DNA of 64,000 nt from Prorocentrum cordatum (Eukaryota; Sar; Dinophyceae; Prorocentrales; Prorocentraceae): positions 236,573 through 300,572 of the forward strand of contig CAUYUJ010015019.1 in the NCBI GenBank assembly GCA_963575745.1. Reading direction: 5' to 3'. A program made the translations under genes and the position numbers. Position 1 is the stretch's first letter. The number at the start of each line of letters is the position of its first letter. Under the pieces are notes generated by a model. That model had not been told where the DNA came from and did no database searches. It saw only the letters and a program-made list of their open reading frames with translations. This document shows, one piece after another, positions 22,430 to 32,905 of this stretch.

Positions 22430-23640
22430 TTTCCGCTCCTGAAACATCTGGTCCGCGAAAGGAGGGGCCGAACTCCCCTGTGGCAACGCATGGGGGCCTC
22501 CCATACCACCTTGCTGGCTCCTGGTAACCAGCGCCAACCGACACGCTGACTCGACGCTGCTCGACGTCAAATCGGCGCGACCTCATCCATTACCAAACGC
22601 TGATCCACGCTGGTGCACTCTAAAGACTGATTTGCGAGGGCACGCCAGGCTTCCATGATCTGCTACCGAAGAACGCCCTGCACATGTCATAATGATTGCG
22701 AGTGCACAGGAAGGAGCATCGCAATGAACACCCCTCCAAACAAACGAAGCGCACCTGAAGAACTCGAAATGAGCAGTACTGTACATTGAACCTCCAGGAC
22801 TGGTTAGCAAACGCCTTCCAAAGGGGTCGGGTAGTTTATTCATAATTCGAGCAGGGCCAGTACGCGAGAGGATCTCTGCATGGGGTCTGGAGTCCGGGGC
22901 GAAGCAAAAAAAATGGCGGCGGAGGATTCGTTCATAGATCTGAGGATCCTCCTCATCCGTCGTTTTCCGGGCCATGACTCGAGCCCCAGACTGCCGTCCG
23001 TCACGATGGCGGGCTCCCCAGAAGGCTGTCGACGAAACACGACTGACGGAAAATGTACCACAACGCCAGAGACGAAAGACCCCAGGAGATCCCAAGAAAT
23101 GTTGAAAGCAAACAAATACGTTTGAGAAGGAGGCAAAATGAAGGGAAAGACAACAATCACCATGATAAAGACTGAACGCGGAAACCTCGGTGCAGAGCTT
23201 CGTCGTCGCCCGAGCTTGGTCGTCGTCCATCTTGGTCATCGTCAACTCGTGTATCATCCTCGCCGATTGGCGGCGGCCGGCATGGACTATTATCAAGATC
23301 GGCGTAGACGAGATCTCGCAACTTTGGGTCACGGTTACCTCTCATTTGGGGGTCGTTACAGGAGCCCCTGGCCCAGGGTGCCCCCAGCTGTTCGCTCAAT
23401 GTTGGAGCCCCGTGGGCTCTCTCTGCCTCGTGAGGGGTGCTCCTTGGAGGCCTTGGGGGGCCTCCTTGGAAATCCTGGGGGCACCTTGCTTGGGCCAGGA
23501 GCACTTCTTGCAACACCCGGCTCATCGCGCCTCTCCCTCGAAGGAAGGATGCCGGGGGACCGCGGCGTCGACTGGCGCCACCAGCCCACCGACGTCAACG
23601 GGCTTGTCCTGAGGAGGCAGAAAAGACTCGGGTAGGGGAT
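22430..23640. other. No recognisable gene
   Basis: The minus strand has a 249-codon frame at 22583-23332 (Arg/Ser/His-rich, no domain known to me). 23430-23500 holds CTTGG/GGCC words of the CCAAG type in reverse orientation. I cannot call a gene. Confidence 0.4.
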
Positions 23641-23690
23641 CGACTACACCTCCAAATTGACTTGCCCCAGAATAGATTTCCTCAAATTTG
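23632..23690 (+). mobile_element. Element P, left-end fragment
   Basis: GGGTAGGGGATCGACTACAC then CAAATTGACTTGCCCC; resembles the P left end at 26526. Confidence 0.5.
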
Positions 23691-23742
23691 TTCGCCGAAT
23701 CCGTGAGCCATGCGCAACTTCTCCGTAGATCTACATACATGT

Positions 23743-23928
23743 TACAATCGGACCTAAGCCAGAATAGCATCCCTCAAGAACATGGAATCCCCGGTCCGCC
23801 AACACACAACACACAGAGCATCTTAAGGTACTCTCCCCAGGATGCATTGGACCATCCAACAAGCACGAATAACATCAAAAAAGCCTCCCCGAACCGACCC
23901 TGATCTTCTACATCGGTCCGACCGTATA
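23743..23928 (+). mobile_element. MITE family A (Tc1/mariner-like), copy 2
   Basis: TACAATCGGACCTAAGCC start, AGAATAGCATCCCTCAAGAA, TACTCTCCCCAGGATGCA, and CTACATCGGTCCGACCGTA end. TA-bounded imperfect inverted ends with the CGGACC/GGTCCG core typical of Tc1/mariner-type MITEs. Confidence 0.82.
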
Positions 23929-23999
23929 CATGATTCATAGATTTAACGGGAAAGTCAATTTCGGGGTACATCGATTAGGAAATCTCGAGAAACTTCTGA

Positions 24000-24105
24000 C
24001 CTGGGTCAATCCAGGCCTGGGTCAGTCAGGCCTTGCAGGACCATGCAAGATCCTGCAGGATCCTGCAGGATCCTGCACCCAAGCCCGGGTCAATGCACCC
24101 CTGGG
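24000..24105. repeat. Palindromic TGCAGGATCC cluster
   Basis: TGCAGGATCC occurs three times in a row at 24050-24078, preceded and followed by inverted CCTGGGTCA/TGGGTCAAT words. Confidence 0.85.
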
Positions 24106-24399
24106 CCTGAAGGATTCTGCAAAATCCGGCCCTCTCTTGAGCCCCTATCGTCGAGCCCCTACGCGAAAGACACCGGCACTGGCCACGCGCTCCCGCCAGC
24201 ACCCCGAGGCGCGACGGTCTCGCCGCGGCGACGCGGGGGGCCGCGTCACTCGATACCTCGCCGCGGCGACGAGGGCGCCGCGGCGCCGCCGCACTCACGC
24301 GTCGATGCTGCGTCGAGCACCCGTCGGCTTGAATCGGGCTCGAGTCGACATTTAGGTGCGAATTAATGGGGGGCGATCAGTGGGGGGGTGAAAGGTACC

Positions 24400-24490
24400 C
24401 TCTTCGAGCCCTGAAGGCCCCCTTTAGGGCCCGAAGGGGCCCCCTCAGGGGCCCTACAGGGCTCCCTTCAGGGGCCCCTTTCTGGAGCCA
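24400..24490. repeat. Dense GGGCCC palindrome cluster
   Basis: AGGGCCC, GGGGCCCC and CAGGGGCCC words on a 15-20-base spacing, able to fold in several ways. Confidence 0.75.
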
Positions 24491-24589
24491 TCGCTGCCCC
24501 CCCCCCCATTTCATTTATGCCCCCCACCACTACTCGCCCCCCATCCGTCGACTTGAATCTCACGCGGCCTCATCTCTATCAAAGAGGTG

Positions 24590-24790
24590 TCGTGGCCGAA
24601 ACTGTGCCCGAAGATCGGCCCGAACTTGACAGAAACAGGCGCCCGAAGTTTTCCGGCCGCGCCGCGAGTGTGACCGAAATGCGTTGTTTCGAAACCAAGA
24701 CGGCTGTCAATTTCGGTAACATGTTCGGCCACATTACGTTTTCGGTCGCCGATTTGTTTCGGTCACCTATCTTTTCGGCTGATAGGGGCA
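24590..24790. repeat. Degenerate CGAAAC/TTTCGG-rich segment
   Basis: Repeated CCGAAA, TTTCGG and GGCCGAA words in both orientations. Internal composition resembles H elements, but there are no H ends. Confidence 0.5.
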
Positions 24791-24857
24791 AGGTCCGGGC
24801 TTGAATAGAACTAACGTCGGACTAGAGCCGGGCAAGAGTCGGACGATTGGGGGGCAA

Positions 24858-25045
24858 ATAAGAAACATCAGAACGCGAAGGTCATCGAGGATTTCTCTGC
24901 TCGGCGCTGGACTCCCCTCCCTGGCGTGCGATGCGCGCCAGGGGCGGCGCAGGAGGCGCCGCCAGGGGGGCCAGCACCGATCCAAGGAACCCGCGCGGAG
25001 CTCCGAAAGCTTGTGCTTATGCCGCCGTATCTTGTTCAATAAAGG
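24858..25045 (+). mobile_element. GC-hairpin element G, copy 3
   Basis: Arm CTCGGCGCTGGACTCCCC, core TCCCTGGCGTGCGATGCGCG then GCGCAGGAGGCGCCGCC, and arm CAGCACCGATCCAAGGAACC. Confidence 0.85.
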
Positions 25046-25800
25046 GCACGGCGGTCTCTGGCGGTTTCTGGCGGTTTTCGGCGGCTTCCCGCGCGAAAGG
25101 TGGAGGGTTGCGTTGAACAAGGGCTCCATGAGCGACCACGTAAGGGAGGGGCGGTATGGGCTCCCCGGATCGCAGAAGAGGGAGAGGTTCTGAGGAACAG
25201 CCCGGCGGCCTCGCGCGACAACTTCAGACCCAAAAAATTACGCCGGATTCACGTCGGGTTCATGTCGGGATCACGTCGGACCTCGGACCCCGACTGGGAG
25301 CCCTCGATGAACCCTCCCGGGCCCGTACAAGATCGATGTCCGACGGCCCTGGGGCCCAAAACGGGATCCAGGAAACTGAAAATGCAGACAGACTGTCGAA
25401 CGTCTGAAGGGAGTATCGGTACGTGCTTCTTCTCCGAAATCTTCCCACCGAAGCCCAGCTCCCATCCTGGATAGTTTTCGAACGCTCCTGGAGCACGAAA
25501 ATGGAGCCACGAGACCGACAAGGGCGCAAGACGCTCGCCACGATTTTGGCCGAAGATGCTGGAGGCCTGTGCACCAGAAGCCAAATTCTCCCCAAACATC
25601 CCGCCACTCGATCGCCGTGCGAACCCCGGACCCATCCCGGGTTCCACCCTGGCCAACTGCGAGGCAAGGATTAATCCGCCGACTACCGCCAGGGAACCGA
25701 CCTCCAGGCACCCCAGCGGGAGGTGGCTATGGATCAAGTTGGGCCCCAGGGAGGCCGAATATATCCATATGCACCGTCTGCCGAGGTCCCAGATGATCGA
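25046..25800. other. No recognisable gene
   Basis: Frames of 80-160 codons on both strands overlap each other. Short direct words TTCATGTCGGG/TCACGTCGGA near 25250. No domain seen. Confidence 0.4.
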
Positions 25801-25807
25801 TCAGTTT

Positions 25808-25921
25808 GAGGGGCAACGATCGGGGAGGAAGGGGTGTAGGCGGGGAATCACCGAACTGGAATCGGCCGTCAGTGGACGACTGGAGGTCGATGCATCCCCT
25901 CCGATACCCATCACCCCTATC
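25808..25921 (+). mobile_element. Element S, copy 2
   Basis: GAGGGGCAACGATCGGGG start, GGAGGTCGATGCATCCCC near the end, then directly followed by J copy 2. Confidence 0.6.
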
Positions 25922-26062
25922 TAGACAAGCGCGCTCCTATACTCGCAAAGTAACTACTCGCAGATGGCCTGGATCCGCCGCGAGGGACTTACGATCCATT
26001 ACAAAGCGGCGAACGAGCGTTTTGCTGACGTCTGCGAGTAGGCACTTGTGACTATCGCCCTA
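25921..26062 (+). mobile_element. MITE family J, copy 2
   Basis: TAGACAAGCGCGCTCC, AACTACTCGCAGATGGCC, TGGATCCGCCGCGAGGG and GACGTCTGCGAGTAGGCA. Confidence 0.85.
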
Positions 26063-26253
26063 CGCCTACAGGCTCGGAAGAAATGAACGAACCCTCGGAT
26101 CGCATTCATCCGCCAATGCCTCCCATCCCAATGTGCTCAATGATGGCGGCGGGCCTGATGACTTGCACTTAGACCGCGGTCTTCCCCGCGTGTGCAACCC
26201 TTGAATTCAAAGGAAAAAACTGTCTCCATGAATTGTTTCCCTCTACCGTATTA

Positions 26254-26453
26254 GGGGGGCGGAAATGACATAAATGACATAAACATAAAAACTCAGAGGT
26301 TCGCACGGATTCCTCGGATCCGCGCTGGACTCCCCTCCCTGGCGCGGAGCGCGCCGGGCGGCGCCGGAGGCGCCGCCAGGGGGCCCCAGCGCCGATCCGA
26401 TACATCCGCGCGGGCCTCAGAATTTTCATGTTTATGTCATTGTTCGTTCCCCT
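26254..26453 (+). mobile_element. GC-hairpin element G, copy 4 (complete)
   Basis: Left tip GGGGGGCGGAAATGACA then ATGACATAAACATAAAAAC. Arms with GGATTCCTCGGATCCGCG and CGCCGATCCGATACATCC. Core CTGGCGCGGAGCGCGCCGGG then GGCGCCGGAGGCGCCGCC. Right tip TTTATGTCATTGTTCG then TTCCCCT. Both tips are next to TA. Confidence 0.92.
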
Positions 26454-26525
26454 AGGCACAGGGGATGTCCATACATTGTTTCCCGCTAACGTGTTTCCCT
26501 CTGGGCCTGACCCCCCTATCGTTGC

Positions 26526-26778
26526 CCGTCGAGTAGGGGATCGACTGCAGAATTGACGTACCCCAAACTTGATGTCCCGTGGAATTGTCGCAAGTCGACT
26601 GTGAATTCTGAGTGTTGTTCTGTAGGCTCCAAGAGAAAACTAATCCTGGGGCAAATCGATTCTGCAGTCCATCCTCTGCTCGACCCTGGAGGTTCCACCC
26701 TGGCCAGCGCTTCGTCCCTGGGGCAAATCGATTCTGTAGTCCATCCCCTACTCGACCCTGGAGGTTCCACCCTGGTCC
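26526..26778. mobile_element. Element P, copy 2, with internal duplication of its right arm
   Basis: Left end GTCGAGTAGGGGATCGACTG then AGAATTGACGTACCCC. The right arm (GGGGCAAATCGATTCTG then AGTCCATCCNCTNCTCGACC) is present twice, starting at 26645 and 26719, a 74-base period. Confidence 0.8.
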
Positions 26779-26971
26779 TGTATCGTTTGTGCCCACGGCT
26801 CCTCCGAGGCCGTAGACCCCCCCCCCCTCCGAGCCCGACGCGACGGCCCGACGCACCCCTCCGCCGCTCCTCAAGGCGGGGGCGCCCAAAAGAGGAGGGG
26901 GCGCCCCGAGAGGAGGGGGCTCGCAGACCACGGCGCGAGGCATGTGCGGGGGCGAGGGGGGAAGACCAGCT

Positions 26972-27185
26972 TGGAAGCCCGAAGCGGGTACTGAAAACAT
27001 GGGTACCATGCCCGACAACGGCTTCATTGTCCAAAACCAACAGCGGCCGCTGTTGGGCAGGCGGCCTTCTGTCTCGAACGGACACGGTCCGCGGCGACAC
27101 CGACACCGAGTCCGATTCAAATGAGCATGAACTGCCGTCGGTCCTTGGACCCATTCTTTCCTTACTCGTTTCGATCGTCCCGAGC
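26972..27185 (+). mobile_element. MITE family I, copy 2
   Basis: GCCCGAAGCGGGTACTGAAA, TGCCCGACAACGG, CAGCGGCCGCTGTTGGGCAG, GGACACGGTCCGCGGCG, and right end CATTCTTTCCTTACTCG then TTTCGATCGTCCCGAG. Confidence 0.88.
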
Positions 27186-27214
27186 CAGGGTACGCGTTGA
27201 AAGAAGAAGCATTA

Positions 27215-27330
27215 GACGAATACCAACAACAACACCACCACCAACAACAACAATGACAACAATAGGGACAACATCATTAATACTAAGAATCAAGAACATA
27301 AGGCAAATAGGCAAAGTAAAACAGCAAATA
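27215..27330. repeat. AAC/ACA-rich short repeat
   Basis: CCAACAACAACACCACC and AACAACAATGACAACAAT words. Confidence 0.75.
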
Positions 27331-27743
27331 ATAAAAAACGATAAGGGCACTGACATCTAGTGAGGTTCCCTCCTGGCCGCTCCCGGCCTCCGCCCGAGGC
27401 GTCGGATTCACGCCCTCCTTATCTCCCCTGGCGTCTGACAAGAAGCAGCACGTCTGAAGCAGTCCCGGACGGCGCCGGCGCGCGACTCGCGACGCGACCG
27501 GCACCCTCCCCTCTCTCCCAACTCCTCTGGTCACGATCGTTACCGCCAGGAGAAAAAAGGTTGTTGTTTTGCGCCAGCGGCTAGGCAGAGTCACCGCGCT
27601 TGCGGAAGAGCTACCCAAGCGGGGGCAAGAAGCCACAACGCAAGGACAGGGGACGAGAAAGGCAGGGCGGCCGAAGGAGGGGGCGGAGGAGCGAGGGCCG
27701 CTCCGGGGGACCCAGGAGGAGGGGCAGCAGATCCCCAACTGCA

Positions 27744-27939
27744 CGGGAACAAGCAATGACATGACCAGTAAAACTCGGAGGTCCGCGCGGATTTCTCGGA
27801 TCGGCGCTGGACCCCCCTCCCTGGCGCGCGGAGCGCGCCAGCGGCGGCGCCAGATTCGCCGCTAGGGGGCCCCAATGCCGATTCGAAAAATCCGCACGGA
27901 CCTCAGAGTTGTTATGTTTATGCCATTGTTCGTTCCCCC
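27744..27939 (+). mobile_element. GC-hairpin element G, copy 5
   Basis: Tip CGGGAACAAGCAATGACATG, arm GTCCGCGCGGATTTCTCGG, core CCTGGCGCGCGGAGCGCGCC, arm AATGCCGATTCGAAAAATCC, and tip TTATGCCATTGTTCGTTCCC. Confidence 0.92.
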
Positions 27940-28029
27940 AAACTGGGGCCGTGGGATGGTGGGGCTCGGGAAGGTAATGAGGATGGGGATTGGCATGATG
28001 GGCGAATTTTCCACCTCCGCTATCATATG

Positions 28030-28082
28030 TAGGACAGGGGAGATCTCCTTCTCCTCCTCCACCTCCTCCTCCTTCTCCTACC
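28030..28082. repeat. TCC microsatellite
   Basis: CTCCTCCTCCACCTCC run. Confidence 0.85.
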
Positions 28083-28184
28083 TCTGGTACGTGGTGGTGG
28101 AAAATGGGCCCACTATGGGATCGGGCAAACGACACAGACATCCCCGCGCGTCCAGCCACTCGATCGCCGTGCTCACCCTCTCCT

Positions 28185-28300
28185 CAAGCCGCGCGGCCGC
28201 GGCCGCCAGGCCCCGCCCCAGCGCGCCGCCGCCGGCCCCGCGCGCCCTGCCGCCGCCGCCGGCCCGCGCCGCGGCCAAGAGGACCTCGGCCGCCGCTCGG
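28185..28300. other. CCG/GGCC-rich block
   Basis: CGCCGCCGGCC-type palindromic words. No gene. Confidence 0.5.
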
Positions 28301-28311
28301 CGCCGCCGCTG

Positions 28312-28323
28312 TCTCCTCCTCAC

Positions 28324-28354
<31 letters not shown>

Positions 28355-28435
28355 CTCCTCCTCGTCCTCCTCCTCCTCTTCGTCCTCCTCCTCCTTGTCC
28401 TCTTCCTCGTCCTCCCCCTCCACCTCCTCCTCCTT
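28312..28435. repeat. CTCGTC/CTCCTC pyrimidine tract
   Basis: (CTCGTC)n followed by (CTCCTC)n. Confidence 0.93.
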
Positions 28436-28739
28436 CGGCCTCTCCCCCCCGCCCCCCCCGCACCTGGTGGAGAAGCCGTGAGCCGTCCGCTGCCGCCGAC
28501 GCCGTGGCCAGCGCCGCTGTCCGCGTCGTCCGTCGCTGCCTGCCGTCGTAGCTGCTGTCCTCGCCGCCGCCGCCGCTGTCGCCCCGCCGTCGCGCGTCGC
28601 TGCCCGCGTCGTCGACGTCGTCTGCTGTCGCTCCCGTCGCCGCCGACGAACGAGAGGCCTGGAAATGGCTACGAGCTCGCCAACGCACCTCTGAGACCCT
28701 CCGAGCCTCCGGATCTACCCACCGTGACGTCCAAGATAA

Positions 28740-30180
28740 CCCAAATGGTGTGTAAGATGGCTCAAAGAAGATTCCAAGACGCCGGGTAGGCCTCCAGAAT
28801 ATCCGATATGGCCTCGTAACGGCCCAAGAGGCCCCCCAAGGACGCCTCAAGAGGGCCTAATCCCAACAGGCCCTGGGCTTGAGTGGTTTAGGGAGGTTCC
28901 TCTTCCACTCCCTAGCCCCTTCTCCTGCGTTTGGCGGGGGGGAGGGTGGAGAGGGGTCGCGACCTGTTGGAGCGCCCAAGATGGCCACGGCGAGGAAGCC
29001 CATAATACTACTTTGCTAAGGTTTGGTCACATGTGGGCCTCCTGGGGGGGACCCCAGTTGAGGAACTCTTCTCCTTTTGATCGATCACTTCCGAGATGGA
29101 CCGAAGATGGCTCCCGAAGCTCCCAAGAGTGGCCCAAGAGGGCCACCAGATGCCCCAGGAAGCCCCAAGATGCCCCAAGAGGCTCGCAAGAGGCCCCCAA
29201 CAGGCTCCCACGAGACCCCCCCAAGACGCCCCAAGAGGCCTCCCAGAGGCACCAAAGGCACCCCTACAGGCCTCGGCGAGACGGCCAACATCATTGATGC
29301 TACTGAATTCTTGGCCACATTTGGGCATCCTTGGGGGGGCGGTCATAGCTCCTCCTTTTGACCGATCTCCTCCATGATGGCCCCCGAGGGCCCCAAGGGG
29401 TCCCCCAAAACGGCGCCAATAGGTAAGGCGGCCCCTTGAGGCCCCCAAGAAGCCCCAAAGATGCCGCGAAGAAGCTCCCAAGAAAACCTCAAGAAGCCCG
29501 AAGAGACCCCCCAGAGGCATCCAAGGCAAGAGCCCCCCCCCAAGAGGCACCCAAGACGCCCAACAAATCCCACGGGACTACCAAGAGACCCCCAAGACGC
29601 CCCAAGAGGCCTCCAAGAAGCTCCTTCCGCATCCTTCCTCCCCCTCCTTCCTCCCCCTCCACCTCTCCCTGCTCCTCCTTCTCCTCCTGCTCCTCCTCCA
29701 TCTCCAGCCTCCCCCTCTTAGGATATGACGTCTCACCCAGCCATTGATTGCACTGCATGTTCCTCCAAATCCCGGATCAAGGCAACTCGCCTGGGCATCG
29801 TGTCTGGATGGGCTGATGGGGTGAAGCGAAGCGTCTAGAATATGGTTTCCAAAAGGACCTGAAGAGAAAAACACAATAATGGATGACTCAGTGGTTGTTA
29901 TATGTCCGTTTTCTCGCATTTTCGGGCTTCTGAAATACTAATAGGGCCTAAGGGGCCCCAAGCAGGCCGAAGGCATCCCGAGAGGCCCCAAGAGGGCCTA
30001 GAGACGGCCCAAGATGGGCCCCAAACTGTCCAAGGAACTTCCAAGACGGGCCAACAAAAGCCGCCGTGACGGTCCCAACGCGGGGGAACTCTAATTGGCC
30101 TTGGAGGCCCTCCTCCACAAGTGCCCCCCAACAAGATCCCCAGCATGTACCCAAGAGGCCTCTAACAAGCCACAATCAAC
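28740..30180 (+). repeat. Degenerate CCAAGAGGCCCC field, forward orientation
   Basis: Over a hundred imperfect units of roughly 9-12 bases: CCCAAGAGG, CCCCAAGATG, CTCCAAGAAG, CAAGACGGCC. A longer unit is superimposed: TTTGGTCACATGTGGGCC then CTCCTTTTGATCGATC at 29020-29095 recurs as TTGGCCACATTTGGGC then CTCCTTTTGACCGATC at 29310-29378. Gly/Trp/Leu- or Pro/Lys/Arg-rich frames result in every register. A TCC tract interrupts at 29630-29710. Confidence 0.88.
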
Positions 30181-30655
30181 AAACCACTGGGAAACCTGAA
30201 AACATATTCCAAAAGCCCACCCCCAAGACATCCAAGTCCCCGCAGAACCCCCGCCACACAAGTGAGCAGAAAGAAGGACCACTCAGCAACGACTACACGT
30301 AAGCGTGAGTCTCTCGACATCCTTGCATGCTCCCTGGGCCTCTCCTTCCAAGACTGGTGGGCCGTCTCACTGCACCGACCTTGCAGCCGTGCTGCAGCGG
30401 ATTTTGGCGTGGATACAGTAGACGGGTCTGACCTTTCTCAGACCCTGTCCTGCGCCGAGCGCAACGGCCGCGTTGTCTACGGGCGTGTCCACCCCGAATG
30501 CGTCCACACACGTGACGACACCCAGCGTGTCTATGACGCTCGTGGCTCCAGAGCGAGAGCGGAAACTATTGAGCACAATGCCCCCCCCCATCGGGCGCGC
30601 CGTAGGGGGCGGGAAGGAGAGGGGGGAAATCGTTTTTGATTTTTGGGCGATCGCC
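30181..30655. other. No recognisable gene
   Basis: Less repetitive mixed-composition sequence. A 125-codon plus frame at 30262 has no domain known to me. Confidence 0.4.
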
Positions 30656-30660
30656 CGAGT

Positions 30661-30830
30661 TACAGTGGAGGCCCGTCCACAAAAAACCTTCCACAAGAAA
30701 CCCAACCCTAAGACCCACAGACGTCCATTGATTTTTGGTGTACGCTCTCCATAGCGAAACCGTCGAAACCCAAGAAACCAGGGCACCCTGGAGGCGAACA
30801 GGGTGTCTCTTGGCATGGGTCCCCACTGTA
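30661..30830 (+). mobile_element. MITE family B, copy 3
   Basis: TACAGTGGAGGCCCGTCCAC start and GGCATGGGTCCCCACTGTA end: the outermost 14 bases are complementary with one mismatch. TA on each side fits a TA target duplication. Confidence 0.93.
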
Positions 30831-31224
30831 TCCAAGGGGGGAGGGGGGGAAAGGGGGGGGGGAGGTGCCGGCCGGTAGCCTGGCCCTTTCGCTCTGGGCA
30901 GCCCCGCACGCACCACTGCTGCGCACCCCCCCTCGGGCCCTGCGCAGGAGACGAGGTCCGGTGATCTTGGGGGGGGGGGAGGAGGAGGCAGGGGCGGGCC
31001 CGAGATCCGGGGTTCTCGCCAGACCCCTCTCGAGACACTCTCGGGGCGAGCCGTTGCCCGAGGCACGTGCGCGGACGAGGGGGGGCCCAGGGGAAGTGCC
31101 GAAGGCAGCGGAGGGGGGCCGTGGTCGCCGCCTCTGGGGAGACCGGATGCCGACACCGCTGCTCCTGGGACCTCCCCTGGGGTGGCGGCATCGGTGCCGT
31201 CCCCTCCCCCGAGCGATGGCCCCA

Positions 31225-31630
31225 GCCGTGGCATCCGCACGCCCCCTCTCGCACGCCCACGAACCGACCTCGCGCGCGAGACGCCACGGACCGCTGACCA
31301 CCAGCCCCCCCCCTAGAGGCCTCGTCGAAAGGGTCCGAGTAGATGGGGTCGGAAGATCGCGCCGTGTCGCCGATACGTCGGCGATGTATCGGCGATGCTT
31401 CAACGATGCATCGCCGACGTCGGCGATGTATCGTCGACGTCGACGTGAAGACACTCGGACCCCACGTCGAGCCGCATCGGCGATGCATCGGCGATGTGGC
31501 GTGATCCTCCGACCCCCTCTGCTCCGACCCCATCTAGGAGGCCCAGACCCCCGCCCCCTCCCTGCACGCCCCCAATCCGACCTCGCGCGCGAGACGCCGC
31601 GGACCGCGGACCGTCAGCCCCTGTCGCCCT
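31225..31630. repeat. Direct repeat pair flanking foldback O
   Basis: CACGCCC, then CGACCTCGCGCGCGAGACGC, then GGACCG and CAGCCCC occur at 31228-31310 and again at 31560-31625. Confidence 0.8.
31337..31538. mobile_element. Foldback element O
   Basis: Left end AGATGGGGTCGGAAGATCGC. Right end TCCGACCCCATCTAG preceded by GGCGTGATCC. The interior is (CGGCGATGTAT / CATCGCCGACG)n, almost wholly self-complementary. Confidence 0.85.
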
Positions 31631-31729
31631 GCAGTGTCGAGTCGGACTCTGCAACCTTTGACGTTGGCTGATATCATGGGCATCCTAATCCTGACTTCGA
31701 TCCTGTCCCCAACGACCTCGTCCTCTTTG

Positions 31730-31800
31730 TCCTCTTTGTCGTCCTCCTCCTCCTCCTGCTCGTCCTCCTCCCCGCCCCCTTTTTGCCGCTCGACCCCGGG
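31730..31800. repeat. TCC/GTCC pyrimidine tract
   Basis: CCTCTTTGTCCTCTTTGTC then CTCCTCCTCCTCC. Confidence 0.8.
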
Positions 31801-31949
31801 GGGTGGCCGGGCCTCCTCCGGGTCGGCGTCCACGCTGACGACTGGGGGAAGCGAGGGGGCGGGCCGTCGGAGGGGGTCGCGGAAGGGGCCGCTTCCGGGG
31901 CGGGGACGGGAGACTCGCAGGGGGGGCGAAGATGCCATAGCATTGCAAC

Positions 31950-32545
31950 GCTCGAGAAGGAGAGGAGGAGGAGGAAGAGGAGGAGGAGGAGGAGGAGGAG
32001 GAGGAGGAAGAGGAGGAGGAGGAGGAGGAATAGGAGGAGGAGGAGGAGGAGGAAGAGGAGGACGAGGAGAAGAGGAGGACGAGCAGGAGCAGGACGAGGA
32101 GGATTGGGAGGAGGAGGAGGAGGAGGAGGAGGAGGAGGAGGAGGAGGCGGAGTGGGAGGAGGATGGGAAGGGGGATGGAGGGGGAGAAGGAGGAGGAGCA
32201 GGAGGAGGAGGAGAGGAGAAAAAGGAGAAGGAGGAGGAGGAGGAGGAGAAAGAGGAGGAGAAAGAGGAGGAGGAGGAGGAGGAAGAGGAGGAGGAGAAGG
32301 AGGAGGAGGAAGAGGAGGAGGAGGACGAGCAGGAGCAGGAGGAGGAGGATTGGGAGGAGGAGAGGAGGAGGAGGACGAGGAGGAGGACGGGAGGACGAGG
32401 AGGACGAGGAGGAGGAAGAGGAGGAGGAGGAGCAGGAGGATGAGGAGCATGAGGAGGACGAGGAGGAGGGGGAGGAGGAGGAGGCAGAGGAGGAGGCGGA
32501 GGAGGAGGAGGTGGAGGAGGAGGAGGCGGCCGAGGAGGGCGAGGA
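31950..32545. repeat. 0.6-kb GGA/GAG purine tract
   Basis: Nearly uninterrupted purines on the plus strand with occasional C or T (GACGAGCAGGAGC, GATTGGGAGG). Frames up to 398 codons (poly-Glu/Gly/Arg plus, poly-Ser/Pro/Leu minus) exist only because of the repeat. Confidence 0.97.
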
Positions 32546-32649
32546 CAAGAGGGGACAAGGGAAGCCCAGGAGGACCATACCAGGGCAGCGCCCCCCCAGA
32601 ACCATGGCATATGGAAGGAGGAAAGGCCACAAAACGATGGAGGAAGGCA

Positions 32650-32905
32650 GAGATATGGGGTAAGGAGAAGCAAACATGATGATTCTACATATACAAGAAT
32701 TAGAGAACTGGACGAGAGGGAAAGAAACATGTTCCGTACGCGGATGCGAAGAGCAATACATCAGGTGCGAAATCAAGTCTGAGAGCGGGCGCTCTGATGC
32801 ACCCCTGGAGCCCAACCGGCCGAGAAAGCAGGACAGCTGGCATAGGCAGGGCATGTGGGTGACAAAGAGGCAGGAAGGATTATTTTCGAGCCTGGTGTTG
32901 AAATA
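32650..32905 (+). repeat. Direct repeat V, copy 1, and flanks
   Basis: 32775-32892 matches 34257-34380: GAGAGCGGGCGCTCTGATGC, AGCAGGACAGCTGGCATAGG, and a GAGGCAGG-AGGAT stretch. Confidence 0.8.

Noticed and set aside
31534-32854. Frames of up to 398 codons, poly-Ser/Pro/Leu on the minus strand and poly-Glu/Arg/Gly on the plus strand
   Set aside because: They are translations of a GGA purine tract in several registers on both strands.
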